This document shows positions 1-6,511 of a DNA stretch of 9,219 bases, one piece after another (position 1 is the stretch's first letter; each line of letters begins with the position of its first letter). Origin of the DNA: Anaerolineae bacterium. Lineage in GTDB: Bacteria; Chloroflexota; Anaerolineae; Anaerolineales; Villigracilaceae. The stretch spans positions 3,304 through 12,522 of the forward strand of contig PLNY01000407.1 in assembly GCA_003141915.1 (NCBI GenBank), given 5' to 3'. The notes below the pieces were generated by a model. That model was not told where the DNA came from. It ran no database searches and saw only the letters and a program-made list of their open reading frames with translations. A program made the position numbers and the translations under genes.

Positions 1-15
1 GAAAACGTTCTGATT

Positions 16-921
16 TTACTGATAATGCCTCTTTATCTCCGAAGCATACCGTGCGCCGACTTTGTCTTTGTTGGCCTCCAGCCAGCCGGCAAGATGCGTC
101 TTGCAGCGCGGCGGCTCTTTCGATACAAGCAGATTCGCCATCAAGCCGTCCACTTCTTCGCGGGTAAGCAGAACATCTCCAAGAAACAAGCTTAAGAAAC
201 TCGCCGCAGACAAAGCCAATCGCGGCGGCATAGAGACCACCGGCCGCATTACTCCAATTTTTTCTCCAATCAGCCCGATCATTTCTTTAAATGATAAGAT
301 GTCGGGACCCACGGCATCGATAACGTAATTATCTTTTCGATATATGGCATCCGTTGCGAGATCAGCCAGATCTTCAACGTAGACAGGTTGCAAGCGATAT
401 GATCCATCGCCCGGTAAAGCGAAAACCGGAAAACGCTTTAGAAGAAACGCAATATTATTGATCAGAATATCTTCAGCGCCAACCAAAACTGTCGGACGCA
501 GGATCGCATAAGACATTCCTGATTCGATTATGGCTTTTTCGTTGGCGGCTTTGCCCCAGAAGTAGGGCAGGGGAGAATCCGCCGAGGGGTTGGTGATGCT
601 GATGTGGACGATCCGCTTCACGCCTGCGCGCGCGGCGGCGTTGATCAATTTGCGCGTGTTCTCGACTGCGCGCGGCTGGGTATTCTCTTTGTAATCGAAT
701 CGAATCCAATACGTGTTGACCAAAACATCCACGCCTTTGAGCGATCTCATTAACTCTTCATCGTTATTGAAATCAAGCGGATACGCTTTGATTTTGCCGT
801 TGAATGGATCGGGACGGTTTGGATGTCCGGTCAATGTGATTATTTCTTCGCCGCGTTCCAAAAGTCGTTTGGCAATATATTTTCCTGAATACGAAAACGC
901 ACCGGTAATCGCGATCTTCAT
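16..921 (-). CDS. NAD(P)-binding atypical SDR / NmrA-like (NDUFA9-like) protein
   Basis: This 301-residue Rossmann-fold protein resembles the atypical short-chain dehydrogenases of the NmrA/NDUFA9 type, which bind NAD(P)H and act as oxidoreductases, epimerases or redox sensors. The N-terminus carries a glycine motif variant, TGAFSYSG (residues 6-13), after a first beta strand. The stretch VKRIVHIS (101-108) is typical of the family, and Y120-x3-K124 in PYFWGKAANEKAI matches the SDR YxxxK pair. LRPTVLVG (141-148) and the PVYVEDLA segment (179-186) are also family hallmarks. The start is fixed by AGGAG placed 6 nt before the ATG. That Shine-Dalgarno overlaps the TAG stop of the upstream repressor gene, so the two are probably translationally coupled. 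Substrate is unknown. The pairing suggests that the repressor controls this enzyme. The family call is firm; the activity is open. Confidence 0.85.
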   Translation of the reverse strand: MKIAITGAFSYSGKYIAKRLLERGEEIITLTGHPNRPDPFNGKIKAYPLDFNNDEELMRSLKGVDVLVNTYWIRFDYKENTQPRAVENTRKLINAAARAGVKRIVHISITNPSADSPLPYFWGKAANEKAIIESGMSYAILRPTVLVGAEDILINNIAFLLKRFPVFALPGDGSYRLQPVYVEDLADLATDAIYRKDNYVIDAVGPDILSFKEMIGLIGEKIGVMRPVVSMPPRLALSAASFLSLFLGDVLLTREEVDGLMANLLVSKEPPRCKTHLAGWLEANKDKVGARYASEIKRHYQ

Positions 922-930
922 TTTGTTCTC

Positions 931-1461
931 CTATTTGAGAATCTTTAAAATATTTTGTATTGTGTTTACGCCTAAATTATCGAGACGAGCCGCAGCGCGC
1001 GATAAACTATCAATTGCATCGAAGAAATCCTGCAAGGCTTGAACTCGCTCAAGCAGGAATTTGCGCTCCGCCTCATCCATGGACCCTTTAGCGGCCTGCA
1101 GTTTCTCGAGCGTTTCGCGCACCGACTGAATGGCTTGGTCGAACTCGCGGTTTTGCCGCTCGCCCAAAATGGCGCGGATGGATTTATAAAAATCGGTTTC
1201 GGCCGCATAGTAATCCTTGCGGTCGCCAAGCCGTGTTACGCGGCGGACTAACCCCATACGCGCAAGCCAGCGTACATTGGTGCTGACCGCGCCTTTGGTC
1301 AAGCCGCTGTGCTGAACCAGCTCGTCCAGCGAGAGGGGATTGGGCGCCAGATACAGCACGGCAAAGACGGCCCCGACTCCTTTGGGGTATCCCCAAAAAT
1401 GGCTGATACGGCTCAACCCCTCGATGAATTCTTTCCTGATTTGTTTCGAATGTTTCGTCAT
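931..1461 (-). CDS. GbsR/MarR-family winged-helix transcriptional regulator
   Basis: This 176-residue DNA-binding regulator looks like the GbsR branch of the MarR superfamily. Residues 12-40 (EFIEGLSRISHFWGYPKG onward) match the family's N-terminal helix and the typical WGYP-x-G-x-G/A pattern. Residues 44-74 form the helix-turn-helix (LSLDELVQHSGLTKGAVSTN, then VRWLARMGLVRR). Residues 75-92 (RLGDRKDYYAAE) form the wing. The rest, about 95-160, is charged and helical and probably a dimerisation coiled coil. GbsR relatives repress osmolyte or transporter genes and sense small ligands, but here the neighbour is an NmrA-like protein, so the ligand is unknown. The ATG has no clear Shine-Dalgarno. 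The promoter just upstream carries an inverted repeat over the expected transcription start, which suggests autorepression. Confidence 0.88.
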   Translation of the reverse strand: MTKHSKQIRKEFIEGLSRISHFWGYPKGVGAVFAVLYLAPNPLSLDELVQHSGLTKGAVSTNVRWLARMGLVRRVTRLGDRKDYYAAETDFYKSIRAILGERQNREFDQAIQSVRETLEKLQAAKGSMDEAERKFLLERVQALQDFFDAIDSLSRAAARLDNLGVNTIQNILKILK

Positions 1462-1477
1462 ATGATTTATATAGTAT

Positions 1478-1495
1478 GTTTAGTAAATACTAAAC
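1478..1495 (-). promoter_or_regulatory. Probable operator: 18-bp inverted repeat GTTTAGTA-AA-TACTAAAC
   Basis: Two perfect 8-bp arms (GTTTAGTA and TACTAAAC) flank a 2-bp centre. The repeat starts 3 nt downstream of the proposed -10 box and covers the expected transcription start of the GbsR-like gene. The size and symmetry suit a dimeric winged-helix repressor. That the adjacent regulator binds it is inference from position. Confidence 0.65.
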
Positions 1496-1497
1496 AA

Positions 1498-1526
1498 AAT
1501 ATAAAATAAAAAGGAAAATTTGTCAA
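1498..1526 (-). promoter_or_regulatory. Sigma70-type promoter of the gbsR-like/SDR operon
   Basis: Read on the minus strand, a perfect TTGACA (-35, positions 1526-1521) is followed after exactly 17 bp by TATATT (-10, positions 1503-1498), five of six matches to TATAAT. The spacer is very AT-rich. Transcription would start near 1491, inside the 18-bp inverted repeat, giving a leader of about 30 nt to the ATG at 1461 with no evident Shine-Dalgarno. Confidence 0.7.
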
Positions 1527-1565
1527 GTCGGAAAACAAGCTTCTTTTAAGGATGTTTGGCTGTGT

Positions 1566-2114
1566 TCAGGGATTGGGGAAAAGCGTCTTGATGATATCGG
1601 CGGGGACGATATTTACGGGGAGGTTTTTATATTTGTCAATTGAAACGCGCAGAGTCTTTTGATCATCTTTCGTTTTGAATGTAAATTCAACGAAACCCGC
1701 CTGAGGTCCGGCGATGGATGCTGGCGGAAGGGCGTCAACAATCTTCATGACGTTGATGATCCATGTTCCCAGTTCAATATCATCCCTGAGATTCTTAACA
1801 TTAAAGCTAATATAAAAATCCGTTTCCATTGCACTGAACTTGGATTGACCGCTGCTGGTATAAACACAATTCTCACCGAATGCTTCTGCGCGCCCGCTGG
1901 CATCCGGCTGAAGTTGTTTTATCGCGTTATCAACTTGCGTGCTGAGATCAGGCAGATTTTGAGTCGCCTCGACAAAAGCACAGTTTTCAGTAGTAGGTGT
2001 GATTGCAGGAGGAGTGGCAACCGGTAATGACGCAGCAGTTGAAACTTGTTCCGGCGACGCGCACGAAGCAAGGAGTAAAACGCAAAAGATCAGGATGTAT
2101 CTTATTCGACGCAT
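1566..2114 (-). CDS. Uncharacterised lipoprotein, signal peptidase II type
   Basis: This is a 182-residue predicted lipoprotein of unrecognised family. From the ATG at 2114 it begins with basic residues (MRRIRY), a hydrophobic stretch and the lipobox LASC, with the lipidated Cys at residue 18. After the Cys comes a Ser/Thr/Pro/Ala-rich linker to about residue 42, typical of a surface tether. The following domain has Cys45 and Cys83, a possible disulfide pair, and alternating charged/hydrophobic segments that look like a small alpha/beta fold. A GTG at 2126 would add four residues, but the ATG has AAAGAG just upstream and gives the more usual signal peptide. It lies 21 bp after the M20 hydrolase stop, so it is probably the last gene of that run. 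Function cannot be assigned from the sequence. Confidence 0.8.
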   Translation of the reverse strand: MRRIRYILIFCVLLLASCASPEQVSTAASLPVATPPAITPTTENCAFVEATQNLPDLSTQVDNAIKQLQPDASGRAEAFGENCVYTSSGQSKFSAMETDFYISFNVKNLRDDIELGTWIINVMKIVDALPPASIAGPQAGFVEFTFKTKDDQKTLRVSIDKYKNLPVNIVPADIIKTLFPNP

Positions 2115-2135
2115 TATCTCTTTCACTGAGAATCT

Positions 2136-3332
2136 TTATTTGCTCTTTAAAACATCCATTGCCGCGGCGGCCATCAATGCCGTGCCGCGCACCAATGCTT
2201 CCTCATCGAAATCAAATTTGGGATGGTGGTGTCCATAATCGAGATGCCTTTCTTTATTATTCGAGCCAATGAAGAAATAACAGCCCGGCACTTTTTCCTG
2301 CATGAACGCCATATCTTCTGCGCCCATCGTCATATAAGGTGCGGTGTCAATCGTGGAATCAGATAACAACTGATGCGCGGTCTCCTGGACTCTTTCGGAA
2401 ACCGCATCATTATTGATAACGGCGGGCGTGACGCGCTTGACAGTGATTTCAACCTGACATCCCATCGCTTCGCCAATGCCGCGGATGATTTGTTCGAATC
2501 GTTCCAAAACTTTTTTGCGGACATCCAAATCAAAGGTGCGGATCGTCCCGGTAAGTTCTGCATCTTGTGGGATGACATTGAATGCCGTCCCTGAATGAAC
2601 CGTCGTCACGCTGACCACTGCCGATTGTAAAGGCGCAACGTTTCTCGATGTAATGGTTTGCAGTGCGGTGACTACTTGACCCGCAGCAATGATGGGATCA
2701 ATGGTTAAATGAGGCGCTGCGCCGTGTCCGCCTTTGCCAATGATTTTAATCGTGAATAATTCGGCACCGGCCATTACGGGACCTTTTCCAACGCCAATCC
2801 AGCCAACAGGCTGTTCATTCCACAAATGCATCGAAAGTGTTTGGTCCACCTTCGGTCCATCGAGAACTCCATCGCGAATCATCATCTCGTTTCCGCCCAT
2901 TTCTTCGCCATTGAATCCTTCTTCTGATGGTTGAAAGCAAAACTTGATGGTGCCATTGAGTTCATCGCGATGGTTTTGAAGAATCCTGGCGACCGTCAAG
3001 CCCATCGCAGTATGACCATCGTGCCCACAGGCGTGCATCACGCCTTGATTCTGCGAGGCGTATTCTGCGCCGGTCTCTTCGATGATGGGCAATGCATCCA
3101 TATCGAAGCGGAGAAGAATAGTCGCCCCGGGCTTTGACCCTTCCAATAATCCTACTACACCGGTTTTACCAACTCCCTTTGTGACTTCAAGCCCCAGTGC
3201 TTCAAGTTCTTTTGCAACGATGCCGCCCGTGCGGACTTCATGGAATCCAAGCTCTGGGTGAATATGAAAATCTCGGCGCATGGATTGAGTATATGGAAAC
3301 AATGCTCGTGCTTCTTTTATGAAGTCAATCAT
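2136..3332 (-). CDS. M20-family metal-dependent amidohydrolase (N-acyl-amino-acid / hippurate hydrolase type)
   Basis: This 398-residue protein has the usual full length for M20D aminoacylases, which hydrolyse N-acyl amino acids or related amides using a two-metal centre in the cytoplasm. Visible hallmarks are HPELGFHE (25-32), LRFDMDALP (74-82), MHACGHDGHTAM (99-110), QPSEEG (134-139), MHLWN (168-172), the dimerisation-domain signature GKGGHGAAPH (199-208), TAFNVIPQDAELTGTIRT (249-266) and HHHPKFDFDEEAL (368-380). Expected metal ligands are Cys102, His104, Glu138, His169 and His370, with Glu137 as catalytic base; all are present. The ATG at 3332 has AAAGG 6 nt upstream. The gene follows lactate dehydrogenase by 24 bp in the same run. 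The acyl substrate is not predictable. Indole-acetyl-amino-acid, hippurate and N-acetyl-diaminopimelate hydrolases share these motifs. Confidence 0.92.
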   Translation of the reverse strand: MIDFIKEARALFPYTQSMRRDFHIHPELGFHEVRTGGIVAKELEALGLEVTKGVGKTGVVGLLEGSKPGATILLRFDMDALPIIEETGAEYASQNQGVMHACGHDGHTAMGLTVARILQNHRDELNGTIKFCFQPSEEGFNGEEMGGNEMMIRDGVLDGPKVDQTLSMHLWNEQPVGWIGVGKGPVMAGAELFTIKIIGKGGHGAAPHLTIDPIIAAGQVVTALQTITSRNVAPLQSAVVSVTTVHSGTAFNVIPQDAELTGTIRTFDLDVRKKVLERFEQIIRGIGEAMGCQVEITVKRVTPAVINNDAVSERVQETAHQLLSDSTIDTAPYMTMGAEDMAFMQEKVPGCYFFIGSNNKERHLDYGHHHPKFDFDEEALVRGTALMAAAAMDVLKSK

Positions 3333-3356
3333 GGATGCCTTTCCAAATCAATTATT

Positions 3357-4313
3357 TTATGCGTGTAAATCCTGCAATGCTTTTTGTAGGGCGCTCGCGG
3401 ATTTTTCAAGCGCTTCTTGTTCCTGTGCGATCAATGGTGCCTCGACAATTTTCTCCACGCCGGTTTGCCCCAATACAGATGGTATTCCTAAACAAACATC
3501 GTGGATGCCGTATTCGCCATTCAGCAAAGTGGAGACCGTCAGAACGCTGCGTTGATCCTGCAAGATCGCACCGACGATGCGAACCAATGCCATGCCAATT
3601 GCATAATATGTTGCGCCCTTGTAATTGATAATGTGATATGCAGATTCTTTTACTTCGCGCATAATATTGGCGAGTTGTTCCGACCAGTCTTCACAGGCGC
3701 CGCACATCGGGCAGTACTCGTTTATGGGAATGCCGGCCACATTGGTCATTGACCAGGCTGCAAATTCGCTATCGCCATGTTCGCCCAAAATATAAGCATG
3801 CACGTTGCCCACATCCACATTGCAATGCTGGCTGATGAGATAACGAAAGCGGGCGCTATCCAGCACGGTGCCCGAACCGATCACGCGGCCCTTCGGCCAG
3901 CCCGAACGCTTCAGCGCGACGTATGTCAGAATGTCCACTGGATTCGAGACGATCAAAAGAATCGCTTGGGAGTTTTCGCTGACGATATCGTCCACAATGG
4001 ATTCAATGAGGACTTTGTTCCTCTGCAAAAGATTCAAACGCGTCTCCCCCGGATTTTGTTTTGCTCCTGCGGTGATGACGATAATATTGGCGTCGGCGTA
4101 ATCCTGCTTCTCGCCGACATGAATCTGCACTGGCGGGTAAAAGGGCAGGCCGTGAGCCAGATCGAGCACCTGGCCCGCGACGAGGTCGTGATTCGCGTCA
4201 AGCAGGGTGATCTCATCTGCCAGACCTTTTTGTGCCAACGCAAACGCAAACGACGATCCAACTGTACCCGCACCCACAATCACAACTTTTCTGGATTTCC
4301 ACATTGGATCCAT
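3357..4313 (-). CDS. ldh: L-lactate dehydrogenase (NAD-dependent)
   Basis: This 318-residue enzyme reduces pyruvate to L-lactate with NADH, regenerating NAD+ in fermentation. Numbered from the ATG at 4313, it has the dinucleotide motif GAGTVG (14-19), Asp39 at the end of strand 2 favouring NAD(H), and the active-site loop GAKQNPGETRLNLLQRN with Gln86 and Arg92. It also has SNPVDILTY with Asn124, GTVLDSARFRYL with Arg155, and GEHGDSEFAAWS with the catalytic His179. Gln at position 86 (Gln102 in the classical numbering) marks lactate rather than malate dehydrogenase, which has Arg there. A CPMCGAC cluster (Cys201, 204, 207) sits in the C-terminal domain. The upstream ATG at 4319 is only 1 nt from the ribosome binding site, so the second ATG is preferred. 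The enzyme is the third gene of a five-gene run. Confidence 0.93.
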   Translation of the reverse strand: MDPMWKSRKVVIVGAGTVGSSFAFALAQKGLADEITLLDANHDLVAGQVLDLAHGLPFYPPVQIHVGEKQDYADANIIVITAGAKQNPGETRLNLLQRNKVLIESIVDDIVSENSQAILLIVSNPVDILTYVALKRSGWPKGRVIGSGTVLDSARFRYLISQHCNVDVGNVHAYILGEHGDSEFAAWSMTNVAGIPINEYCPMCGACEDWSEQLANIMREVKESAYHIINYKGATYYAIGMALVRIVGAILQDQRSVLTVSTLLNGEYGIHDVCLGIPSVLGQTGVEKIVEAPLIAQEQEALEKSASALQKALQDLHA

Positions 4314-4320
4314 GATCATT

Positions 4321-4326
4321 CTCCTC
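4321..4326 (-). promoter_or_regulatory. Ribosome binding site deciding the ldh start
   Basis: On the minus strand GAGGAG is followed by A-ATG-ATC-ATG. The first ATG (4319) lies 1 nt away, too close for normal initiation. The second (4313) lies 7 nt away, the usual spacing. This supports a start at 4313 and a protein beginning MDPMWKSRKVVIVG. Confidence 0.65.
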
Positions 4327-4351
4327 GTCTTAACAATAAAGTTTGTTTTCG

Positions 4352-5083
4352 TTATTGTCCGTATTTGATAACGCGGAATTTATCTTCGTAGTGCGGATTC
4401 TCGTCGGTGCTGTCTTCGGTGTGACGCGTCTTCATGCGTTCCTTGAATTTTTCAGGATCGCCGATTTGTGTTTTATGCTCAAGCAAAGCCTGCAATCGGA
4501 CTGGCCATGTTTCAGTGACATCGAGAGTTACGTTGGGTTGGTTGGTTAGCGTGACCCAGACTTCGCTCACCTTGTGCGGCTCCAAGCCTTCCAACATCAA
4601 TTCTGGGAAATAGGCTTTGTTTCCCGGGGCTGGGAAGACCGCATCCAGCGCGGCCTGACCGGCGGCGCGGTGATCGGGATGATTGATGCCATATCCTGCA
4701 AATAAATTTTGCGGATCGGATGTGACGAAGATATCCGGCTTAAAGCGCCGAATCGCGCGTAAAATATCGCGGCGCAGATCAAGATCAGGGACAAGATAGC
4801 CATCCGGACGGTCAAGCCAATGAACCGCTTGCGCACCGATAACCTTTGCGGCGTTCGCTTGTTCTTCGTGTCGAATTGAGCACAACTTCTCGGTGGTCAT
4901 ATCGTCAGCTGTGGTGTCGTTGAAGCCTTTATCACCGCAGGTTAAAAGGAAATAGGTGATCTTGTGTCCGGCGCGTGCCCAGCGTGCGAGTGTTGCGCCG
5001 CAGAAAAATTCAGGGTCGTCGGGATGAGCGAAGACGACCAAAATGTTTTGGGGAGTTTCCCAATGATCAGGTTGTTCGGTCAT
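4352..5083 (-). CDS. PIG-L/LmbE-family zinc deacetylase
   Basis: This 243-residue protein belongs to the LmbE/PIG-L family, whose members remove N-acetyl groups from GlcNAc-type substrates, including MshB (mycothiol) and BshB (bacillithiol). The N-terminal strand ends in VVFAHPDDPEFFCGATLARW, with AHPDD at residues 19-23; a second motif, INHPDHRAAG, lies at 133-142. By analogy with MshB, the zinc ligands are His20, Asp23 and His138, with Asp22 as general base. All are present. The rest of the fold (GHKITYFLLTCGDKG, then RHEEQANAAKVIGAQ with Arg71, and LDRPDG) is canonical. The start is the ATG at 5083; a TTG at 5095 would add four residues. Neither has a clear Shine-Dalgarno, and the gene lies 24 bp after the PSP1 gene, so it may rely on coupling. 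Substrate is unknown, and other thiol-biosynthesis genes are not in the window. Confidence 0.9.
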   Translation of the reverse strand: MTEQPDHWETPQNILVVFAHPDDPEFFCGATLARWARAGHKITYFLLTCGDKGFNDTTADDMTTEKLCSIRHEEQANAAKVIGAQAVHWLDRPDGYLVPDLDLRRDILRAIRRFKPDIFVTSDPQNLFAGYGINHPDHRAAGQAALDAVFPAPGNKAYFPELMLEGLEPHKVSEVWVTLTNQPNVTLDVTETWPVRLQALLEHKTQIGDPEKFKERMKTRHTEDSTDENPHYEDKFRVIKYGQ

Positions 5084-5107
5084 ATTTGTTTGCAATACGA
5101 TGATGGT

Positions 5108-6031
5108 TTAGTTTGGTTTTTGTTTGTTCGATTTTCCGCATGTGCATCCGCCGCCTTCGTGACGATCACACGGCGCTTCGGATTTACGGCGCAGGGCTTC
5201 GAGTTCATCCCACGGCTGGATTTCTTCTTTGTCAAAAGTGACCCATTGAGTCCGTTCTTCGGCCTCGATTGCGACGACCACTTTATTGCTCATTGGCAAA
5301 ACGTCCATTACCTTGCCTTCGCCGCGCGGCGTGACCACATGCTTGTTGCGTTTGGGCAATTGCTTGCGCGCTTCAACGTATTGATCGTACTCATAGATGA
5401 GACAGCAGCGCAGCCGTCCGCACATGCCGGTGATTTCTTCCGGTGTAAGCGAGATGCCTTGCTCCTTTGCCATCTTGATCGAGATGGGACTGAAGTCGGT
5501 CAGGAATTTGGAACAGCAACGGGTCTCGATTCCGCAGGCGCCCATGCCGCCGAGAAGTTTCGCCACATCGCGCGGACCAATCTGGCGCATCTCGGTATGA
5601 GTATTGGGATACAAATCCTGCATATCTTTTTTTAAAGACTTCAGGTCCGCTTTGTCTTCCGTCTCTGTGCTGAATAGAAATGCAAGCCGCGTGCCATCGT
5701 AGTTGTATTCGGCGGCGACGATCTTCACGCCATCCAGCTTGAGTTCTGCGGCGCGGGCGCGGCAGTTGATCATGGCTTCAGTCTGTTTGGATTGCCAGGA
5801 TTGTTGAAGCAATAGGTCGCGCGGCGTGGCGCGTCGTTCAACGGATTTCCATCCACCTTCGGGCGAGGGAGGAGTTTCCCGCAAAATAGTCACGACTTCC
5901 CCAAGATGTTTGCCGCGCGTGGTATCCACGATCACATGCTCGCCTGCTTTTACGTCGGGCAGGGCGGATGAGTCGAAGTGATAGACTTTTCCAATCTTTG
6001 TGAAACGTACACCGATAATGTTTGGTTGCAT
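5108..6031 (-). CDS. ricT: PSP1-domain protein, RicT (YaaT) homologue
   Basis: This 307-residue protein matches the PSP1 family. Its Bacillus member RicT (YaaT) works with RicA and RicF in an Fe-S-containing complex that aids RNase Y-dependent RNA maturation and affects Spo0A phosphorylation. The sequence opens with NIIGVRFTKIGKVYHFD and has GEHVIVDTTRGKHLGEVV (30-47), typical of PSP1. Cysteine motifs match RicT well: CGIETRCCSKFL (Cys166, 172, 173) and CGRLRCCLIYEY (Cys204, 209, 210). A KRNKHVVTPRGEGKVMDVLPMSNKVVV region (227-253) follows. The C-terminal tail adds Cys288, Cys296 and Cys298 around a His. An upstream ATG at 6070 is in frame, but its extra 13 residues are not family-like and would overlap the promoter box, so 6031 is chosen. 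It heads the five-gene run. Confidence 0.88.
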   Translation of the reverse strand: MQPNIIGVRFTKIGKVYHFDSSALPDVKAGEHVIVDTTRGKHLGEVVTILRETPPSPEGGWKSVERRATPRDLLLQQSWQSKQTEAMINCRARAAELKLDGVKIVAAEYNYDGTRLAFLFSTETEDKADLKSLKKDMQDLYPNTHTEMRQIGPRDVAKLLGGMGACGIETRCCSKFLTDFSPISIKMAKEQGISLTPEEITGMCGRLRCCLIYEYDQYVEARKQLPKRNKHVVTPRGEGKVMDVLPMSNKVVVAIEAEERTQWVTFDKEEIQPWDELEALRRKSEAPCDRHEGGGCTCGKSNKQKPN

Positions 6032-6038
6032 GGAGATA

Positions 6039-6044
6039 ATTATA
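6039..6044 (-). promoter_or_regulatory. -10 box of the ricT-led run, probably leaderless
   Basis: On the minus strand a perfect TATAAT is followed by the 7 nt TATCTCC and then the ATG at 6031. No Shine-Dalgarno precedes that ATG. Transcription starting about 7 nt after the -10 would begin at or within a base or two of the start codon. I see no convincing -35 at 16-18 bp, so the promoter call is moderate. Confidence 0.5.
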
Positions 6045-6118
6045 CCGTAGACATAGTGGAAAATCCGCATATCAATTACAATGCATTGGGTATTTTAGAT
6101 GTTGGATTCTCTTCATCT

Positions 6119-6122
6119 GGAG
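6119..6122 (+). promoter_or_regulatory. Ribosome binding site deciding the response-regulator start
   Basis: GGAG lies 8 nt before the ATG at 6131. The open frame extends further upstream to 5978, through the divergent promoter region and into antisense of the PSP1 gene. This site, with the MLKILIVEDE start typical of receivers, places the true start at 6131. Confidence 0.75.
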
Positions 6123-6130
6123 ATTCTCTT

Positions 6131-6511
6131 ATGCTCAAGATTTTGATCGTTGAAGATGAATTGGATACGGCGGAACTTGTCCGCCGTATTCTGACCGCGC
6201 ATAACTTTGAAGTATTTCACGCAGAGCTTGCAGAAGATGGGCTTAGACAGGCGCGTGCAGAAAAACCCGATTTGATCTTGCTGGACCTCGGCTTGCCGGA
6301 TTATGATGGCCAAACCTTGGCTGGCTGGCTGCGTGACGACCCTGATCTAAACTCGACTTCGATTGTGGCATTTACTGCTTGGCCGGTGGAGACTGCTCAA
6401 AAAATGGCGGAAAGCTATGGCTGTGCGGGTTACATCAGCAAGCCAATTGAAAGCGTCAATCAATTCGTCAGGCAAATAGAATCTTTCCTGTCGAAATCCA
6501 GAACCGAATGA
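6131..6511 (+). CDS. Single-domain response regulator (CheY-like receiver)
   Basis: This 126-residue receiver domain has no output domain. It accepts a phosphoryl group from a histidine kinase on Asp52, within LILLDLGLPDYDG (48-60). The acidic pair is Glu8-Asp9 in ILIVEDE, the switch Thr82 lies in VAFTA, and Lys104 sits in ISKPIE. All catalytic positions are intact, so it should be phosphorylatable. The length is typical of stand-alone receivers such as CheY/DivK-type proteins. Its TGA stop overlaps the ATG of the downstream GNAT gene (ATGA at 6508-6511), which argues for co-translation and a functional link. No kinase or phosphotransferase is encoded in the window, so its partner must be elsewhere. 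It is transcribed divergently from the ricT-led run across about 100 bp. Confidence 0.93.
   Translation: MLKILIVEDELDTAELVRRILTAHNFEVFHAELAEDGLRQARAEKPDLILLDLGLPDYDGQTLAGWLRDDPDLNSTSIVAFTAWPVETAQKMAESYGCAGYISKPIESVNQFVRQIESFLSKSRTE

Noticed and set aside
3357..4313. Malate dehydrogenase instead of lactate dehydrogenase
   Set aside because: The substrate-specificity position in the active-site loop is Gln (Gln86), as in lactate dehydrogenases; malate dehydrogenases have Arg there.
3777..4391. Long plus-strand open frame opposite ldh (204 codons)
   Set aside because: It is fully antisense to a well-supported gene, runs through the gap into LmbE, has no family-like motifs and no ribosome binding site that I can see.
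4964..5635. Long plus-strand open frame opposite the LmbE and PSP1 genes (223 codons)
   Set aside because: Antisense to two genes with clear motifs; its translation has no recognisable domain and looks like a codon-bias shadow.
6079..6088. 10-bp palindrome CAATGCATTG in the divergent promoter region as an operator
   Set aside because: Too short to stand out from chance, and no matching second site or nearby DNA-binding regulator was seen.
5978..6130. N-terminal extension of the response regulator back to 5978
   Set aside because: It is antisense to the start of the PSP1 gene, has no receiver-like content, and a GGAG ribosome binding site sits 8 nt before the ATG at 6131.
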